DNA of 64,000 nucleotides. Origin: Lujinxingiaceae bacterium. Its GTDB lineage: Bacteria > Myxococcota_A > Bradymonadia > Bradymonadales > Bradymonadaceae. Below are positions 11,381 through 20,691 of this stretch, piece after piece. The translations under genes and the position numbers were made by a program. Positions within the stretch are counted from its first letter, which is position 1, and every line of letters starts with the position of its first letter. A model generated the notes under the pieces. That model saw only the letters and a list, made by a program, of their open reading frames with translations. It was not told the DNA's origin and made no database searches. The DNA lies in contig JACCWM010000213.1 in assembly GCA_013697635.1 (NCBI GenBank), positions 1 through 64,000 of the forward strand, in the 5' to 3' direction.

Positions 11381-12235
11381 TTGTTCATGACCACCCGACA
11401 GAATTCATCGTGCGCCCAAAAGCTCGTCGCCTCCCTGCTGGCTCTGGGGTTGTCCTTGCCGTCGGCGATTGCGCTTGCCGACCCGGCGCGGGCGGCCGAG
11501 TACTACCGCGAGGCGTCGGACGCCTATCAGCGTGGTGACTTTCTGGAGGCCACCGAGCTGCTCGAGCGCGCCTTCGCCCAGGATCACAACCTGGTCTACA
11601 AGTACAACCAGATTCTGGCCTTTCAGGGCATGCGCAACTTCAGCGAAGCGCTGCGTATCCTGGACATCTACGCCAATCCGATGAAGTCCGACGGGCGCTT
11701 CGACGATGTCGATGACATCCGCAGCCAACTCGAGAGTTCGATAGCCCAGGCCGAACAGGCCGCCGAGCAAGATCGCCTCGCAAAACAACAGCAGGACGCC
11801 GCCATCAAGGAGCCCGTCGGGCCCGCCGATGGTGGGGCGCCCAACTATGTCGCCTGGTCGCTGATCGGCGCCGGCGGCGTTGCGCTGCTGGCCAGCGCAG
11901 TGACCGGCTCGACCATCTTGATCTCCGACGAGTTCGATCGCGTCGAGCGCGCCAACGAACAGGGCTACGACGCGGTTTACGCCAGCGGCCGCTTCAACTC
12001 ACGCGAAGACTACCAGAGCGTTGAAAACCACCAGATCATGACCGTGGTCTTTCTGGTCAGCGGCATCCTGCTCGCGGGCACCGGCGCCACACTCTGGTAT
12101 CTGGGTATCCCCGCATCGACGAGCGCAGGCGCCCAGTCGCCAGCCAGCCTCGATGAGCCGAGCGCGCTGCGCTTTGATTTCTTGCCCCAAGTCTCCGCTC
12201 AGAGCGCCGGCGCGAGCATGCGACTAACCTTTTAG
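11381..12235 (+). CDS. Exported TPR protein with two C-terminal hydrophobic segments, kinase-linked
   Basis: TTG 11381 is chosen because AGGA lies seven bases upstream; ATG 11387 is the alternative. The 284-residue product has a signal peptide ending SAIALA before Asp, then a short TPR region (AAEYYREASDAYQRGDFLEATELLERAF). A coiled Gln/Glu-rich stretch and two hydrophobic segments (starting YVAWSLIGAGGVALLAS and TVVFLVSGILLAGTGAT) follow, with a short C-terminal domain. It starts only nine bases after the kinase stop, so it is probably translated with it. Small TPR plus membrane proteins next to Hanks-type kinases are frequent in Myxococcota; their role is not established. Confidence 0.8.
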   Translation: MFMTTRQNSSCAQKLVASLLALGLSLPSAIALADPARAAEYYREASDAYQRGDFLEATELLERAFAQDHNLVYKYNQILAFQGMRNFSEALRILDIYANPMKSDGRFDDVDDIRSQLESSIAQAEQAAEQDRLAKQQQDAAIKEPVGPADGGAPNYVAWSLIGAGGVALLASAVTGSTILISDEFDRVERANEQGYDAVYASGRFNSREDYQSVENHQIMTVVFLVSGILLAGTGATLWYLGIPASTSAGAQSPASLDEPSALRFDFLPQVSAQSAGASMRLTF

Positions 12236-12272
12236 CGATCGCCCATCCGAAGCGGGCGACAAGTCGAATCGG

Positions 12273-13424
12273 ATGGCAAGCCCTCACCCACAGCGCACCG
12301 CCGAGCAGATCCTTCAGGAGCTGTTGCCGGGCTTTGGCCTCGAGCCGGCCTCGAGCGCGGACTGGATGCGCGCGCTCGAGGCGGCGATCGACGAGCAGCT
12401 CAGCGACTATGGCCGCCTGCTCTTACCCAGCCTGGGCCTTGGCGAGCGCACCGAGCTTGGCGATCGCCGCTTTCGCCTGGGCGAGCGTCTGTGGAGCCAG
12501 CCCGAAGGCGAGCTGTGGTATTTTGATGGGCGCTACCCTCAAAGCTGGATTCAGGCCGCGCTGCTTCACCCCTTCGAGAAGCTCGACAACTGGCTCGCGC
12601 TCGTGCCCCGCGCGGCTCTGAGCACCCAGATCGCCCGCGCGATCAGCCCCCCGCTCATCCCTCGCCTTGGCCCCACGCTGTGCGCGCTCGATTGGGTCGT
12701 CGCCGACTTTGGCGGCCACGAAGGCGGCCGCCTCAAGCGCGAGGAATTCTTTGTCCTGCTCGGCGACCATCCCTGGTTTCGTGTCGAGCACTACGCCGAT
12801 CGCCAGGTCGTGCACCTGCAACAGTGGCAGGGCCGCCAGATCGTCGAGCGCTGGCGCTGCAACATCGAGGAGACCTTTGGCTGCGCACTGCCCGAGGAGG
12901 ACACACTGAGCGCGCCCGGCCCGCTCGCCTTGCCCCAGGGGCTGCTGCTCGATGTCGGCTCGAGGCCGCTCGAGGCCGCCGTGCTGCTCGACGTGCTAGG
13001 CGATCCCTACGCCACCTTGCGCCGCTACGTCTGGCAGCGCTTCGCCCTCGATCTCGAGCAGCTCGGCCCGCAACTGCTCTGGCGCGACTTCCCCGACGAG
13101 CTCTTCGAGTTCGACGACCGCCATGAGAGCAGCGTCGCCGACATCAGCTTCACCGTCGCCGACGAGCTCGCGCTCGACGCCGAGCGTGTGCGCCCCGTGC
13201 TCGAAGCCTGGTTTGCGCTGATCGCAGAGGCCACCCCGATCGAGCTGCCCGTGATCGGCACGCTGCACAGCACCGTGATTCCCGAGCTCTCGTTGAACTC
13301 CCCGCTGGCCAGCGAAGACGGCGCCCCCCAGAGCATCGGCGGGCGGCGCATGCACGTCGCCTCGGCCAGGCCGGCCCACCTGTGGTTTCAGGACATTACG
13401 ATTTTGGGGCGTGTTGGTCGATGA
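12273..13424 (+). CDS. Unknown cytoplasmic protein with possible HU-like C-terminal domain
   Basis: The 383-residue protein has no signal peptide or membrane helix. I do not recognise residues 1-290, which include Trp/Asp-rich stretches and a Cys pair. Residues about 293-345 (VADELALDAERVRPVLEAW then PIELPVIGTLHSTV) follow the HU/IHF pattern: two helices, then the turn before the beta arm where HU proteins read GFGTF. This suggests a degenerate HU-type fold, which would imply DNA or carbohydrate binding. It starts 37 bp after the TPR gene on the same strand. Its last 29 bases overlap the end of the convergent gene at 13396. Confidence 0.7.
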   Translation: MASPHPQRTAEQILQELLPGFGLEPASSADWMRALEAAIDEQLSDYGRLLLPSLGLGERTELGDRRFRLGERLWSQPEGELWYFDGRYPQSWIQAALLHPFEKLDNWLALVPRAALSTQIARAISPPLIPRLGPTLCALDWVVADFGGHEGGRLKREEFFVLLGDHPWFRVEHYADRQVVHLQQWQGRQIVERWRCNIEETFGCALPEEDTLSAPGPLALPQGLLLDVGSRPLEAAVLLDVLGDPYATLRRYVWQRFALDLEQLGPQLLWRDFPDELFEFDDRHESSVADISFTVADELALDAERVRPVLEAWFALIAEATPIELPVIGTLHSTVIPELSLNSPLASEDGAPQSIGGRRMHVASARPAHLWFQDITILGRVGR

Positions 13425-13845
13425 GCCGACCCAGACCCGGAAGCGCCTCGAGCACATGCTTTTCAGCCTGGCCGCGCAGCTTCTGATAGGTCGACTTGAG
13501 CACCTTGTTGTCCGAGCGCTTCGCCCGCTCGTCGGTGATGCTCAACAGATCGTTGGCCGCCCGGCTGTCATGGCGCTTGATGTAGTGCTCAAAGGAATTA
13601 ACCGACTCCTGAGCGACATAGTCTTCGTAGAGCGGGCTGAGCGCTTCGCTGAACTGGTCGAGCAGGTGATCGATCGCCTCCTCGATAAACCCAGGCTTGA
13701 TCGTCTTGACCACCTTGTAGCCACCCTTGAGGGCCAGCCCGGAGAGTCCCGACTTGTGGGCGACCTCCTCATCGATGAGCTTTGCCGAATCGGCGACCAA
13801 TACTTTGCGATCCACTTCTTTCATGCGTTCCGTCAACATTGCCAT
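13396..13845 (-). CDS. Conserved small protein, DUF6918-like
   Basis: The preferred start is ATG 13845, preceded by GAGG eight bases upstream; the longest frame begins at 14028 but adds a basic, low-quality N-terminus. The 149-residue protein is helical with the segment LIDEEVAHKSGLSGLALKGGYKVVKTIKP followed by a stretch of acidic helices and FSEALSPLYEDY. This pattern resembles, from memory, the small DUF6918 family found mostly in Actinobacteria. No function is known. Its 3' end overlaps the convergent upstream gene by 29 bp, and it is divergent from recO. Confidence 0.75.
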   Translation of the reverse strand: MAMLTERMKEVDRKVLVADSAKLIDEEVAHKSGLSGLALKGGYKVVKTIKPGFIEEAIDHLLDQFSEALSPLYEDYVAQESVNSFEHYIKRHDSRAANDLLSITDERAKRSDNKVLKSTYQKLRGQAEKHVLEALPGLGRLIDQHAPKS

Positions 13846-14066
13846 GTGCAATACCCTCAGACCCTGGTCAAACAACAAAGACGCACCAACCACGACCTTG
13901 TAGTGCGTTCCAACTGTAGTGTCCAGGTAATCGCGGTCAATGGTTGACCTACTTTGCGGTGGGGGTCTTTGACTCGCCCTGGCCACGGCGAAACCCCTTG
14001 TAAAATCAGCGCTAATCAGCGAAAACAACCCTTCACTTGGGTTCCCCTCACGCCCTCGATCAAACT

Positions 14067-14831
14067 ATGAAGCATTTGCAGACCAGGGCCTTCGTTCTTC
14101 GCACCGTCGACTACGGTGAGCGCGACACGATCGTGACCTTGCTCGGTCGCGACTGCGGACGCTTCTCGGCCATCGCACGCTCGGCCAAGACCAGCCGGCG
14201 CCGCTTTGGCGGCGGCCTGCAGCCGCTGCGTTGCCTTCAGGCCTCCTACACCACCCGCCCCCAGCGCGAGCTTGCTACGTTGACCGAGGTCAAGGTCGTC
14301 GTCGACTACCCCGGAATCGAGACCGATCTCGAAAAAATTGCCCTGGCCTGCTACGCCACCGAGCTCGTGCGCGAGGTGTGCCGCGAGGGCGACGAGGCCA
14401 GCGCCACCTTCGATCTGCTCGAGGACTTCTATGGCCACCTCTCGCGCGAGAGCGCGCTGGCCCAGGCCGAGGTCACGCTTCGCCACTTCGAGCTGCGCCT
14501 GCTCGAGATCCACGGCGCCGCCCCCTCGCTGGCCGGCTGCGCGCGCTGCGGGCTCTCGACGCAGGCGGGCGACAAGTACATGTGCAGCCGCGTGGGCGAC
14601 GGGTTGATCTGCTCGGGCTGTCGCCATCAGGGCGAGGCCGTCGGCGTGCTCGAGCCCAACGCCTTGTATCTGTTGCGCGGCTATTTGACCCTCGAGCCGC
14701 TGGCAGCGGCGCTCTTGGCCGATGCCAGCGCGCGCATGCAGGCTCGCCGCGTCATCGAGGCGAGCCTGGCGCAAATCATCGAACGCGAGCTGCGAAGCCG
14801 CGCGATGTTGACGACGCTTGGCCTTGCCTGA
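14067..14831 (+). CDS. recO: DNA repair protein RecO
   Basis: RecO helps load RecA on SSB-coated single-stranded DNA in the RecFOR pathway of recombinational repair. The 254-residue protein has the typical N-terminal OB fold beginning TRAFVLRTVDYGERDTIVTLL, the basic segment following GRFSAIARSAKTSRRRFGG, and a zinc module made of CARC near 158 and CSGC near 183. Length fits the family. ATG 14067 matches the family start; a TTG at 14037 would add ten residues. No clear Shine-Dalgarno sequence precedes it. The upstream neighbour is divergent and the 5'-nucleotidase follows 58 bp downstream. Confidence 0.93.
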   Translation: MKHLQTRAFVLRTVDYGERDTIVTLLGRDCGRFSAIARSAKTSRRRFGGGLQPLRCLQASYTTRPQRELATLTEVKVVVDYPGIETDLEKIALACYATELVREVCREGDEASATFDLLEDFYGHLSRESALAQAEVTLRHFELRLLEIHGAAPSLAGCARCGLSTQAGDKYMCSRVGDGLICSGCRHQGEAVGVLEPNALYLLRGYLTLEPLAAALLADASARMQARRVIEASLAQIIERELRSRAMLTTLGLA

Positions 14832-14889
14832 TAGCTAGGTGATGAATAAACGATTTTCGTCTTGTTCGACCCACTTTGAGGATTGGTCC

Positions 14890-16590
14890 ATGCTCTCGAC
14901 TCGCCGCTTTGTTATCGCGCTACTCGCCACATTGACGTTGGTCGCCTGCTCGAGCGGGCCTGAGGTGGTGGCTGAGGTTGAAGAACCCACGCCGCCGCCA
15001 CCGGCTCCGGTGCAAGTCTCGCTGCTGGCCTTCAACGACTTTCACGGCCACATCGAAGGCCCCTCGGGCACGGTGACCGTGGACGGCGAGAAGGTCAACG
15101 CCGGCGGCGCAGCCTATCTGGCCGCCCACATCGCCGCCTTCAAGGCCGAGAATCGCAACACGGTGGTCGTCGCCGCAGGCGATCTCGTCGGCGCAAGCCC
15201 GCTGGCCTCCGCGCTGTTCAACGACGAGCCCACGATCGAGGCGCTCGGCATGGCCGGCCTGGAGATCGCGGCGGTCGGCAATCACGAGTTCGATCACGGC
15301 GTCGACGAGCTCTTGCGCCTGCAAAATGGCGGCTGCCATCCCACCCGAGGCTGCACCGAGGGGCGCAGCTTCGCCGGAGCCTCGTTTCGCTACCTGGCGG
15401 CCAACGTCACCTACAAGGAGTCCGGCCAGACCATGTTTCCGGCCGTCGAAATCCGCGAGTTCGACGGCGTCAAGATTGCCTTCATCGGCCTGACACTGGA
15501 GAAGACCCCGGACATCGTCGTGCCCACCGGCATCACCACGGTCGATTTTGCCAACGAGATCACCACGATCAACGCCCTCGTGCCCGGCCTTCGAGCCCAG
15601 GGCATCGAGGCGATCGTCGTGCTCATCCACGAGGGCGGCTTTCCCACCGTCGGCGCCGACGACATCAACGGCTGCCCGGATATCAGCGGCCCGATCGTCG
15701 CGATCGCCAAGGGCGTCGACGACGCCGTCGACGTGATCGTCAGCGGCCACACCCACCAGCCCTACATCTGCGAGATCGGCGGCAAGCTCGTCACCAGCAG
15801 CCAGTCCTACGGACGCTTGCTCACCCACATCGCCCTGGTGCTCGATCCGACGACCGGCGATGTCGTCAAACGCAGCGCAAAACAGCAGGTCATCCACCAC
15901 GACATCACCGAGAACGCCAGACTGGCCGAGCACGTCGCGACCTACGTCGAGCTCAGCGCACCGCTGGCCAGCCGCCCGGTGGCCAAGATCAAGGCCGACC
16001 TCTTGCGCCAGAATAACGAGGCCGGCGAGTCCGTGCTCGGGCGCATCATCGCCGACGCCCAGCTCGCCGCAACGGCACCGGCCGATCGCGGCCGCGCCGT
16101 GATCGCCTTCATGAATCCCGGTGGCATCCGCGAGGCCCTGCTCTTTGCACCGCCCAACGCCGAAAAGGGCATCGTGACCTACTCGCAGATGTATACCGTG
16201 CAGCCTTTTGGAAACAACCTGATCACCATGACGCTTACCGGCGCCCAGATCCACCGCCTGCTCGAGCAGCAGTGGCAGGAGCAGGACCGCGTGCGCATCC
16301 TGCAGGTCTCCAAGGGCTTCACCTATAACTGGAATCCCGACAAGGAAGCCGGCGAGCGCGTCGACCCCAAGAGCATCAAGCTCGCCGGCAAGGTGCTCGA
16401 CCCGGCCAAGGACTACCGCGTCACGGTCAACAACTTCTTGGCCAACGGCGGCGACGCCTTCACCGTGCTCACCGAGGGCACAAACCTGCTCGGCGGCCCG
16501 CTCGACCTCGATGTGCTCGTGACCTATTTTCAGAAAAACTCGCCGGTCAAAGCGCCCGCCGAAGCCCGCGTCAAAATCTCCAAGAAGTGA
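14890..16590 (+). CDS. 5'-nucleotidase / metallophosphoesterase lipoprotein (UshA-like)
   Basis: ATG 14890 follows GAGGA at 14878-14882 with seven bases between them, and starts a lipoprotein signal ending LVAC at Cys20. A Pro-rich linker precedes the calcineurin-type phosphoesterase domain: FNDFHGH (Asp50, His52), GDLVGASP, GNHEFDHG and SGHTHQPY. The C-terminal half carries a 5'-nucleotidase specificity domain with NPGGIR and NNFLANGGDAF. Such enzymes release nucleosides and phosphate from extracellular nucleotides; the lipid anchor places it on the periplasmic side of a membrane. The length of 566 residues is normal. The precise substrate is not determined by sequence. Confidence 0.92.
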   Translation: MLSTRRFVIALLATLTLVACSSGPEVVAEVEEPTPPPPAPVQVSLLAFNDFHGHIEGPSGTVTVDGEKVNAGGAAYLAAHIAAFKAENRNTVVVAAGDLVGASPLASALFNDEPTIEALGMAGLEIAAVGNHEFDHGVDELLRLQNGGCHPTRGCTEGRSFAGASFRYLAANVTYKESGQTMFPAVEIREFDGVKIAFIGLTLEKTPDIVVPTGITTVDFANEITTINALVPGLRAQGIEAIVVLIHEGGFPTVGADDINGCPDISGPIVAIAKGVDDAVDVIVSGHTHQPYICEIGGKLVTSSQSYGRLLTHIALVLDPTTGDVVKRSAKQQVIHHDITENARLAEHVATYVELSAPLASRPVAKIKADLLRQNNEAGESVLGRIIADAQLAATAPADRGRAVIAFMNPGGIREALLFAPPNAEKGIVTYSQMYTVQPFGNNLITMTLTGAQIHRLLEQQWQEQDRVRILQVSKGFTYNWNPDKEAGERVDPKSIKLAGKVLDPAKDYRVTVNNFLANGGDAFTVLTEGTNLLGGPLDLDVLVTYFQKNSPVKAPAEARVKISKK

Positions 16591-16736
16591 ATGGCGATCC
16601 CGGTTGCCATTTACCGGGCTCTGGCCTAAATCCCAGGGCTGCAATTAAATGAATCAAGTTGAGTTTGTGGCACACTGCTATTAAGCTCAACAAAACCTTG
16701 GCATCACTTCGTTATGCCCCGTCGCCGAATGATCGC

Positions 16737-18452
16737 ATGTTTCGCATAAAAACAGACATTCGCCAGTACAAGTGTGAGACCCAGGACAAAGTTGAGAAGT
16801 TAATTCGCAACTGGGTTATCCGTCCGACGGATCTCATCTACAGCACGGACGAGTCGCGATGGGATCCCATCGGCGATCATCCGGCATTTGTCCCGCTGTT
16901 CAGCCTGCTTGACGAGCAGATTCGAAACGAGCCCGACACCGTCGTCACCCGCGAGCCGCTCAACCCCCACGAGGTGATCAACGGCGCAACCAGCGCGCCT
17001 GAGAGCGCGCAGCCCCCCGTCAATGGTCTGGAAGGCGCCGCAGCCGCCGTCGCGATCGACGAGGCCCCCGACGAGGTGACCAACATTCGCGAGCGGCCCG
17101 AAGACCCCGTCGAAGCGACTCAAGTCGAAGAGCCCAGCGACGATCTTGCCGAGCCCAGCGACGCCACCGGCATCGTGATCATCGACGCGCCGATCGAAGC
17201 TGGCGTACAAGGCGCAGCCGAGCCTGAAGGCGCAGCCGAGCCTGAAGCCGCGGCTCCACCGGTTCCAATCGCCCCGGATGACCTCGAACTCTCGCTTCGC
17301 CGCTCCGACGAAATCACCAAGATGACCGAGCGCACCCTCGATCTGCTCGGGCCACCCGAGCCCGAGGCCGAGAGCGCCGCCAGCTCCGAAGCCAGCCCCG
17401 AGGCCGGCCCCGAAGCCAGCCCTGACAGCGCTAAAGCCGACGCACTGTCCGATGACGCGACCAACAAAGACGACGACGACGACGACAAGCCTCGCCGCAT
17501 CGGGCGCCACGATCTCCCCGAGGAGTTCTTCGCCACCGCCGAGCTTGGCGCGCCGGTTCTTCGCGACAGCATCTCCCCGCTGATCGACGATCTCTCCGAG
17601 CTCGGCGACGAGGCCAGCGACGAGTCATCGTCGTCCGCCGCGCGCCCCTCGCGCTGGCGCATCCACATGGGCGACGCGCCCAAAGCCGACGCCCAAACCG
17701 CTCCCGATGCCGATGCCGACGCCGCTGCTGAGCCCGCCGCTGAGCCCGACGCCCCCATCGTCGCCGCTGAGCCCGCCGCTGAGCCCGCTGAGCCCGACGA
17801 CGGCGACGACGATCTGCGCACGACCAACGAGCTCACCACCAACGACCTCCAAGGCATCGCCGCCGTTCGAAAAGAGATCCGCGACGCCGAGGCGGCCGCC
17901 GCCGCCGCAGCCGAGCCCGAAGATGCCACCGCCAGCCTCGAGGAGGACGACGACGACCTCGTCGTCGCCCAGGCCGTTACACCGGCCACCGAGACCGACC
18001 AAGACGCCACACCCCCCAAAGACGCCGCCCCCGAAGGGGCCAAAGCCAAAACCCCCAATTTCCACGCCGAGCACAGCCTCGGTCTCGAGGAAGTCACCAC
18101 CCCGCGCGAATGGGACGAAAGCGAAGCCGACCTCGAAGAGATCTCCGAGATCGAAGTCGTCGCCCTCGCCACGCCCGCATCCGACGAGCCCTTTGTCTCC
18201 GAGGGATACAGCGTCAAGCTCCCCCCAATCGGCCCCACCGACGACCACATCAAGGCCGGCCTTCGCCGCTCCACCGCGACGCGCGCCGAAAAAGATCGGG
18301 CCTATCCCATCCCGGTCCCAAAGGCCCTCAAAGTGGTCACGAGTCATACCTTCGACCTCGACCCACCCCTGCCCAAAGACAGCTCCTATCTGGTCGTCGC
18401 CGCGCTGCTCGGGCTGCTTGTGCTGGTCGTCACCCTCGCTATGACCTGCTGA
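16737..18452 (+). CDS. Acidic low-complexity protein with GYF-like N-terminus and C-terminal tail anchor
   Basis: The start ATG 16737 gives 571 residues; TTG 16659 would extend it, and neither has a good ribosome-binding site. Residues about 1-60 (YKCETQDKVEKLIRNWVIRPTDLIYS then WDPIGDHPAFVPLF) resemble GYF-2-type modules that sit at the N-terminus of many delta-proteobacterial regulatory proteins. The middle 430 residues are an Asp/Glu/Ala/Pro-rich, probably disordered region. A single hydrophobic helix at about 551-570 ends the protein, so the bulk should face the cytoplasm. The function is unknown; the architecture suggests a membrane-tethered adaptor. Confidence 0.8.
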   Translation: MFRIKTDIRQYKCETQDKVEKLIRNWVIRPTDLIYSTDESRWDPIGDHPAFVPLFSLLDEQIRNEPDTVVTREPLNPHEVINGATSAPESAQPPVNGLEGAAAAVAIDEAPDEVTNIRERPEDPVEATQVEEPSDDLAEPSDATGIVIIDAPIEAGVQGAAEPEGAAEPEAAAPPVPIAPDDLELSLRRSDEITKMTERTLDLLGPPEPEAESAASSEASPEAGPEASPDSAKADALSDDATNKDDDDDDKPRRIGRHDLPEEFFATAELGAPVLRDSISPLIDDLSELGDEASDESSSSAARPSRWRIHMGDAPKADAQTAPDADADAAAEPAAEPDAPIVAAEPAAEPAEPDDGDDDLRTTNELTTNDLQGIAAVRKEIRDAEAAAAAAAEPEDATASLEEDDDDLVVAQAVTPATETDQDATPPKDAAPEGAKAKTPNFHAEHSLGLEEVTTPREWDESEADLEEISEIEVVALATPASDEPFVSEGYSVKLPPIGPTDDHIKAGLRRSTATRAEKDRAYPIPVPKALKVVTSHTFDLDPPLPKDSSYLVVAALLGLLVLVVTLAMTC

Positions 18453-18552
18453 AATCATTGGCGGCCCTGGTAGCCGACGCCCCATGTCTTCCAAGAAATC
18501 ACGATCGTGAATAGCTTTAGCCAGCGGTGCAAACCCCTGCTGGCCTGAAGCC

Positions 18553-19830
18553 ATGACCCAAGTGACAGCGAAGACCAACAAGATTGTCTTGAGCACGGCC
18601 GGCACCTGGGGCGACGTGTTGCCCTTTATCGGCCTTGGCCGGGCTTTGTGCGCGCGCGGCCGCCACGTGGAGCTCGTGGCCAACGCCAATTTTGCCCACG
18701 CAGCGCGCGCACAAGGCGTGCCCTTTGTGCCGCTGGGCAGCGCCCGGGACTACCAGCGGGCGGTGCGAAACCCACGGCTTTGGCACCCTCGCCACGGGCT
18801 CAAGCACCTGATCGATCTGCTCCTGCCCGATCCGCTCATGGCCTTTGAACGCCTGATGGAGCGCGTCGAGCTCGCCCACACCACGCTCGTCGCCCATCCC
18901 CTGAGCTTCGCCGCGCGCCTGGTCCAGGAGAAGCACGCTGTGGCCTGCATCTCCCTGGTGCTCTCCCCATGTTGGTTTCGCAGCCGCTACCGCGTTCCGG
19001 TGATGGTCGGCGCCCAGGATATGAGCGCGATGGCCCGACCGTTGAAGTCCTTGATGTGGCGCCTTGCCGACTGGCTACACGTCGATCCGGCCGTCACGCC
19101 CGGCCTGAACAAAGCGCGGCGCGCGCTGGGCCTGCGCCCGATCCGGCGACCCTTCGATCGCTGGATCTACTCCCCACAACTGACGCTGGGCCTCTTTCCC
19201 GACTGGTTTGCACCCGCCCAACCGGATTGGCCCACCCAGCTTCGCCTGACCGGCTTTGCGCCCTCCAAGTCGTTTGTGCCCGTGCCCGAGCCCGTCGAAG
19301 CCTTCTTGGCTGCCGGCTCGGCCCCCGTGGTCTTCGCACCCGGAACCGGCGTGGCCGACACCGACGCCTTCTTCGAGACCGCACAACAAGCATGCCGGCG
19401 CATCGGCCGGCGCGGCCTGCTCCTCTCGATGCAGAACAAGCAGCCGCCCCCAACCCACGACACCGACCAGTTTCTCCACGCTCCCTTTGCCCCGCTCGAC
19501 GCCATCTTAGCCCGCTGCGCCGCGCTCGTTCACCACGGCGGCATCGGCACCACCGCCCAGGCACTTGCGGCCGGGATCCCCCAGGTCGTGCGCCCGCTCA
19601 CCTACGACCAACCCGACAACGCCGCCTGCGTCCAACGCCTCGGCATCGGCACCCGCATCCTCCCCAAGCACTTCACCCCCTCCACCCTGGCCCTCGCGCT
19701 CGACCATCTGCTCACCGATCCGACCACCGCCCAACGAAACCTCGCACTCGCCAGCACCATCGACCCCACCCAAACCCTCGAGACCATCTGCGCGCTCCTC
19801 GATGACGAAAAATCGGGGCAACAAGGCTAG
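18553..19830 (+). CDS. GT1-family (UDP-glycosyltransferase/MGT-like) glycosyltransferase
   Basis: The 425-residue protein has the GT-B layout of family 1 glycosyltransferases. The N-terminal acceptor domain starts IVLSTAGTWGDVLPFIGLGRAL. The C-terminal donor domain contains the nucleotide-sugar signature HHGGIGTTAQALAAGIPQVV near residue 326, followed by DQPDNAACVQRLGIG. These enzymes add a sugar from a nucleotide donor to lipids, sterols or secondary metabolites. The acceptor cannot be inferred here because no lipid or natural-product genes flank it. It is 100 bp after the acidic protein gene, and a strong intrinsic terminator lies 53 bp after its stop. Confidence 0.92.
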   Translation: MTQVTAKTNKIVLSTAGTWGDVLPFIGLGRALCARGRHVELVANANFAHAARAQGVPFVPLGSARDYQRAVRNPRLWHPRHGLKHLIDLLLPDPLMAFERLMERVELAHTTLVAHPLSFAARLVQEKHAVACISLVLSPCWFRSRYRVPVMVGAQDMSAMARPLKSLMWRLADWLHVDPAVTPGLNKARRALGLRPIRRPFDRWIYSPQLTLGLFPDWFAPAQPDWPTQLRLTGFAPSKSFVPVPEPVEAFLAAGSAPVVFAPGTGVADTDAFFETAQQACRRIGRRGLLLSMQNKQPPPTHDTDQFLHAPFAPLDAILARCAALVHHGGIGTTAQALAAGIPQVVRPLTYDQPDNAACVQRLGIGTRILPKHFTPSTLALALDHLLTDPTTAQRNLALASTIDPTQTLETICALLDDEKSGQQG

Positions 19831-19880
19831 AACGACCAGCATCTGCCGGCATTTCCGGCGTTGCAAGCCTGGCTGCTCGG
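19830..19880 (+). repeat. Single copy of dispersed palindromic element (AGCC-N-GGCT family)
   Basis: About 50 bp just after the glycosyltransferase stop match the segment at about 49437-49490 with few differences. Shared blocks include CCAG-ATCTGC, TTTCCGGCG and AGCCTGGCTGC. The core AGCC-T-GGCT (19866-19874) is palindromic around one base. The same core, in the opposite orientation, builds the array at 61861-62565. It abuts the terminator, whose left arm also uses CCTGGCTGC. Confidence 0.7.
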
Positions 19881-19882
19881 GC

Positions 19883-19915
19883 CCTGGCTGCTCGGGCCCG
19901 GGCCAGGATTTTTTT
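19883..19915 (+). terminator. Rho-independent terminator after the glycosyltransferase gene
   Basis: CCTGGC (19883-19888) pairs with GCCAGG (19902-19907). The loop can itself pair through CGGGCCCG. The right arm is followed by A and seven T residues (19909-19915). It ends plus-strand transcription of the glycosyltransferase gene. Confidence 0.85.
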
Positions 19916-20013
19916 GCGTCAGACACGCGCCGACGGCGTTCGGGGTGCGTTTGAGGATTCTCAGAGGCGCCCCGGCCGGGCCGGCGGTCCTATACGCCGT
20001 GAGGCGCACCTTG

Positions 20014-20679
20014 TTAGCGCGACAGGTACTTCGAGCCGGCAACGGTGTAGCGCCAGGGCCAGTCGTGGGCTTCGCCGCAGGTTTTGGGGTTGAGGCCGAT
20101 GCGGGGGCTGGTGGCAAGCTGGGTGTCGTCGATCGGGGTGTGGGCGATCAGGCACAGCGTGGGGCTGTCGAGGGGCAGGGCGTTGAGGTGTTTGTCGATG
20201 GCCATGGCCTGGCAGAGTTTGCCAGGGCCGCTGGCGATCTTGCGGGTTTGGGCGACGGTGAGCTCGCCCGTGGGGGAGGCGATGAGGGCGCGGCGAGTGG
20301 CCATGTGGGCGATGCTGGCGAGGGGTTCGAGCGCGCGAATCAAGATCGCCGCGGGGTGGCCCTCGGGCTCGGCGACGATGTTGAGGCAGTCGTACATGCC
20401 GTAGATTTTGTAGATGTAGGCGGTGCCGGGCGGGCCGAACATGGGCCGGTTGCGGGCCGTCGGCTTGCCGGTGCGGGCGTGGCTGGCGAGGTCGCCGGGG
20501 CCGGTGTAGACCTCCACCTCGACGATGCGACCAGCGAGCAGCTGGGCGTCGTCGTCGTGGCGCACGAGCACGCAGCCGAGCAGGGCGCAGGCAAGGGCGT
20601 GGACCTCTTGCTCGTAGAAGTCGGCAGCGAGGATTTCGCCGGGGACAAAGCTGAAGGGCTCGGTGGGCTGGTCGGTCAT
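20014..20679 (-). CDS. 3-methyladenine DNA glycosylase (AAG/MPG family)
   Basis: The 221-residue protein belongs to the AAG/MPG fold, which excises alkylated purines and hypoxanthine to begin base-excision repair. Diagnostic features are LLGCVLV near the N-terminus, GRIVEVEVYTGPGDLASHA (with the catalytic Glu position), GPPGTAYIYKIYGMYDCLNIV, and the GPGKLCQAM segment that lines the active site. Length fits bacterial members. The start ATG lies 12 bp from the 3' end of the tRNA-Arg gene on the same strand, so the mRNA may be released by tRNA processing. Two further glycosylase-related genes (SMUG1 and EVE) occur at 33-34.5 kb. Confidence 0.95.
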   Translation of the reverse strand: MTDQPTEPFSFVPGEILAADFYEQEVHALACALLGCVLVRHDDDAQLLAGRIVEVEVYTGPGDLASHARTGKPTARNRPMFGPPGTAYIYKIYGMYDCLNIVAEPEGHPAAILIRALEPLASIAHMATRRALIASPTGELTVAQTRKIASGPGKLCQAMAIDKHLNALPLDSPTLCLIAHTPIDDTQLATSPRIGLNPKTCGEAHDWPWRYTVAGSKYLSR

Positions 20680-20691
20680 GTCTTTTGAAAA

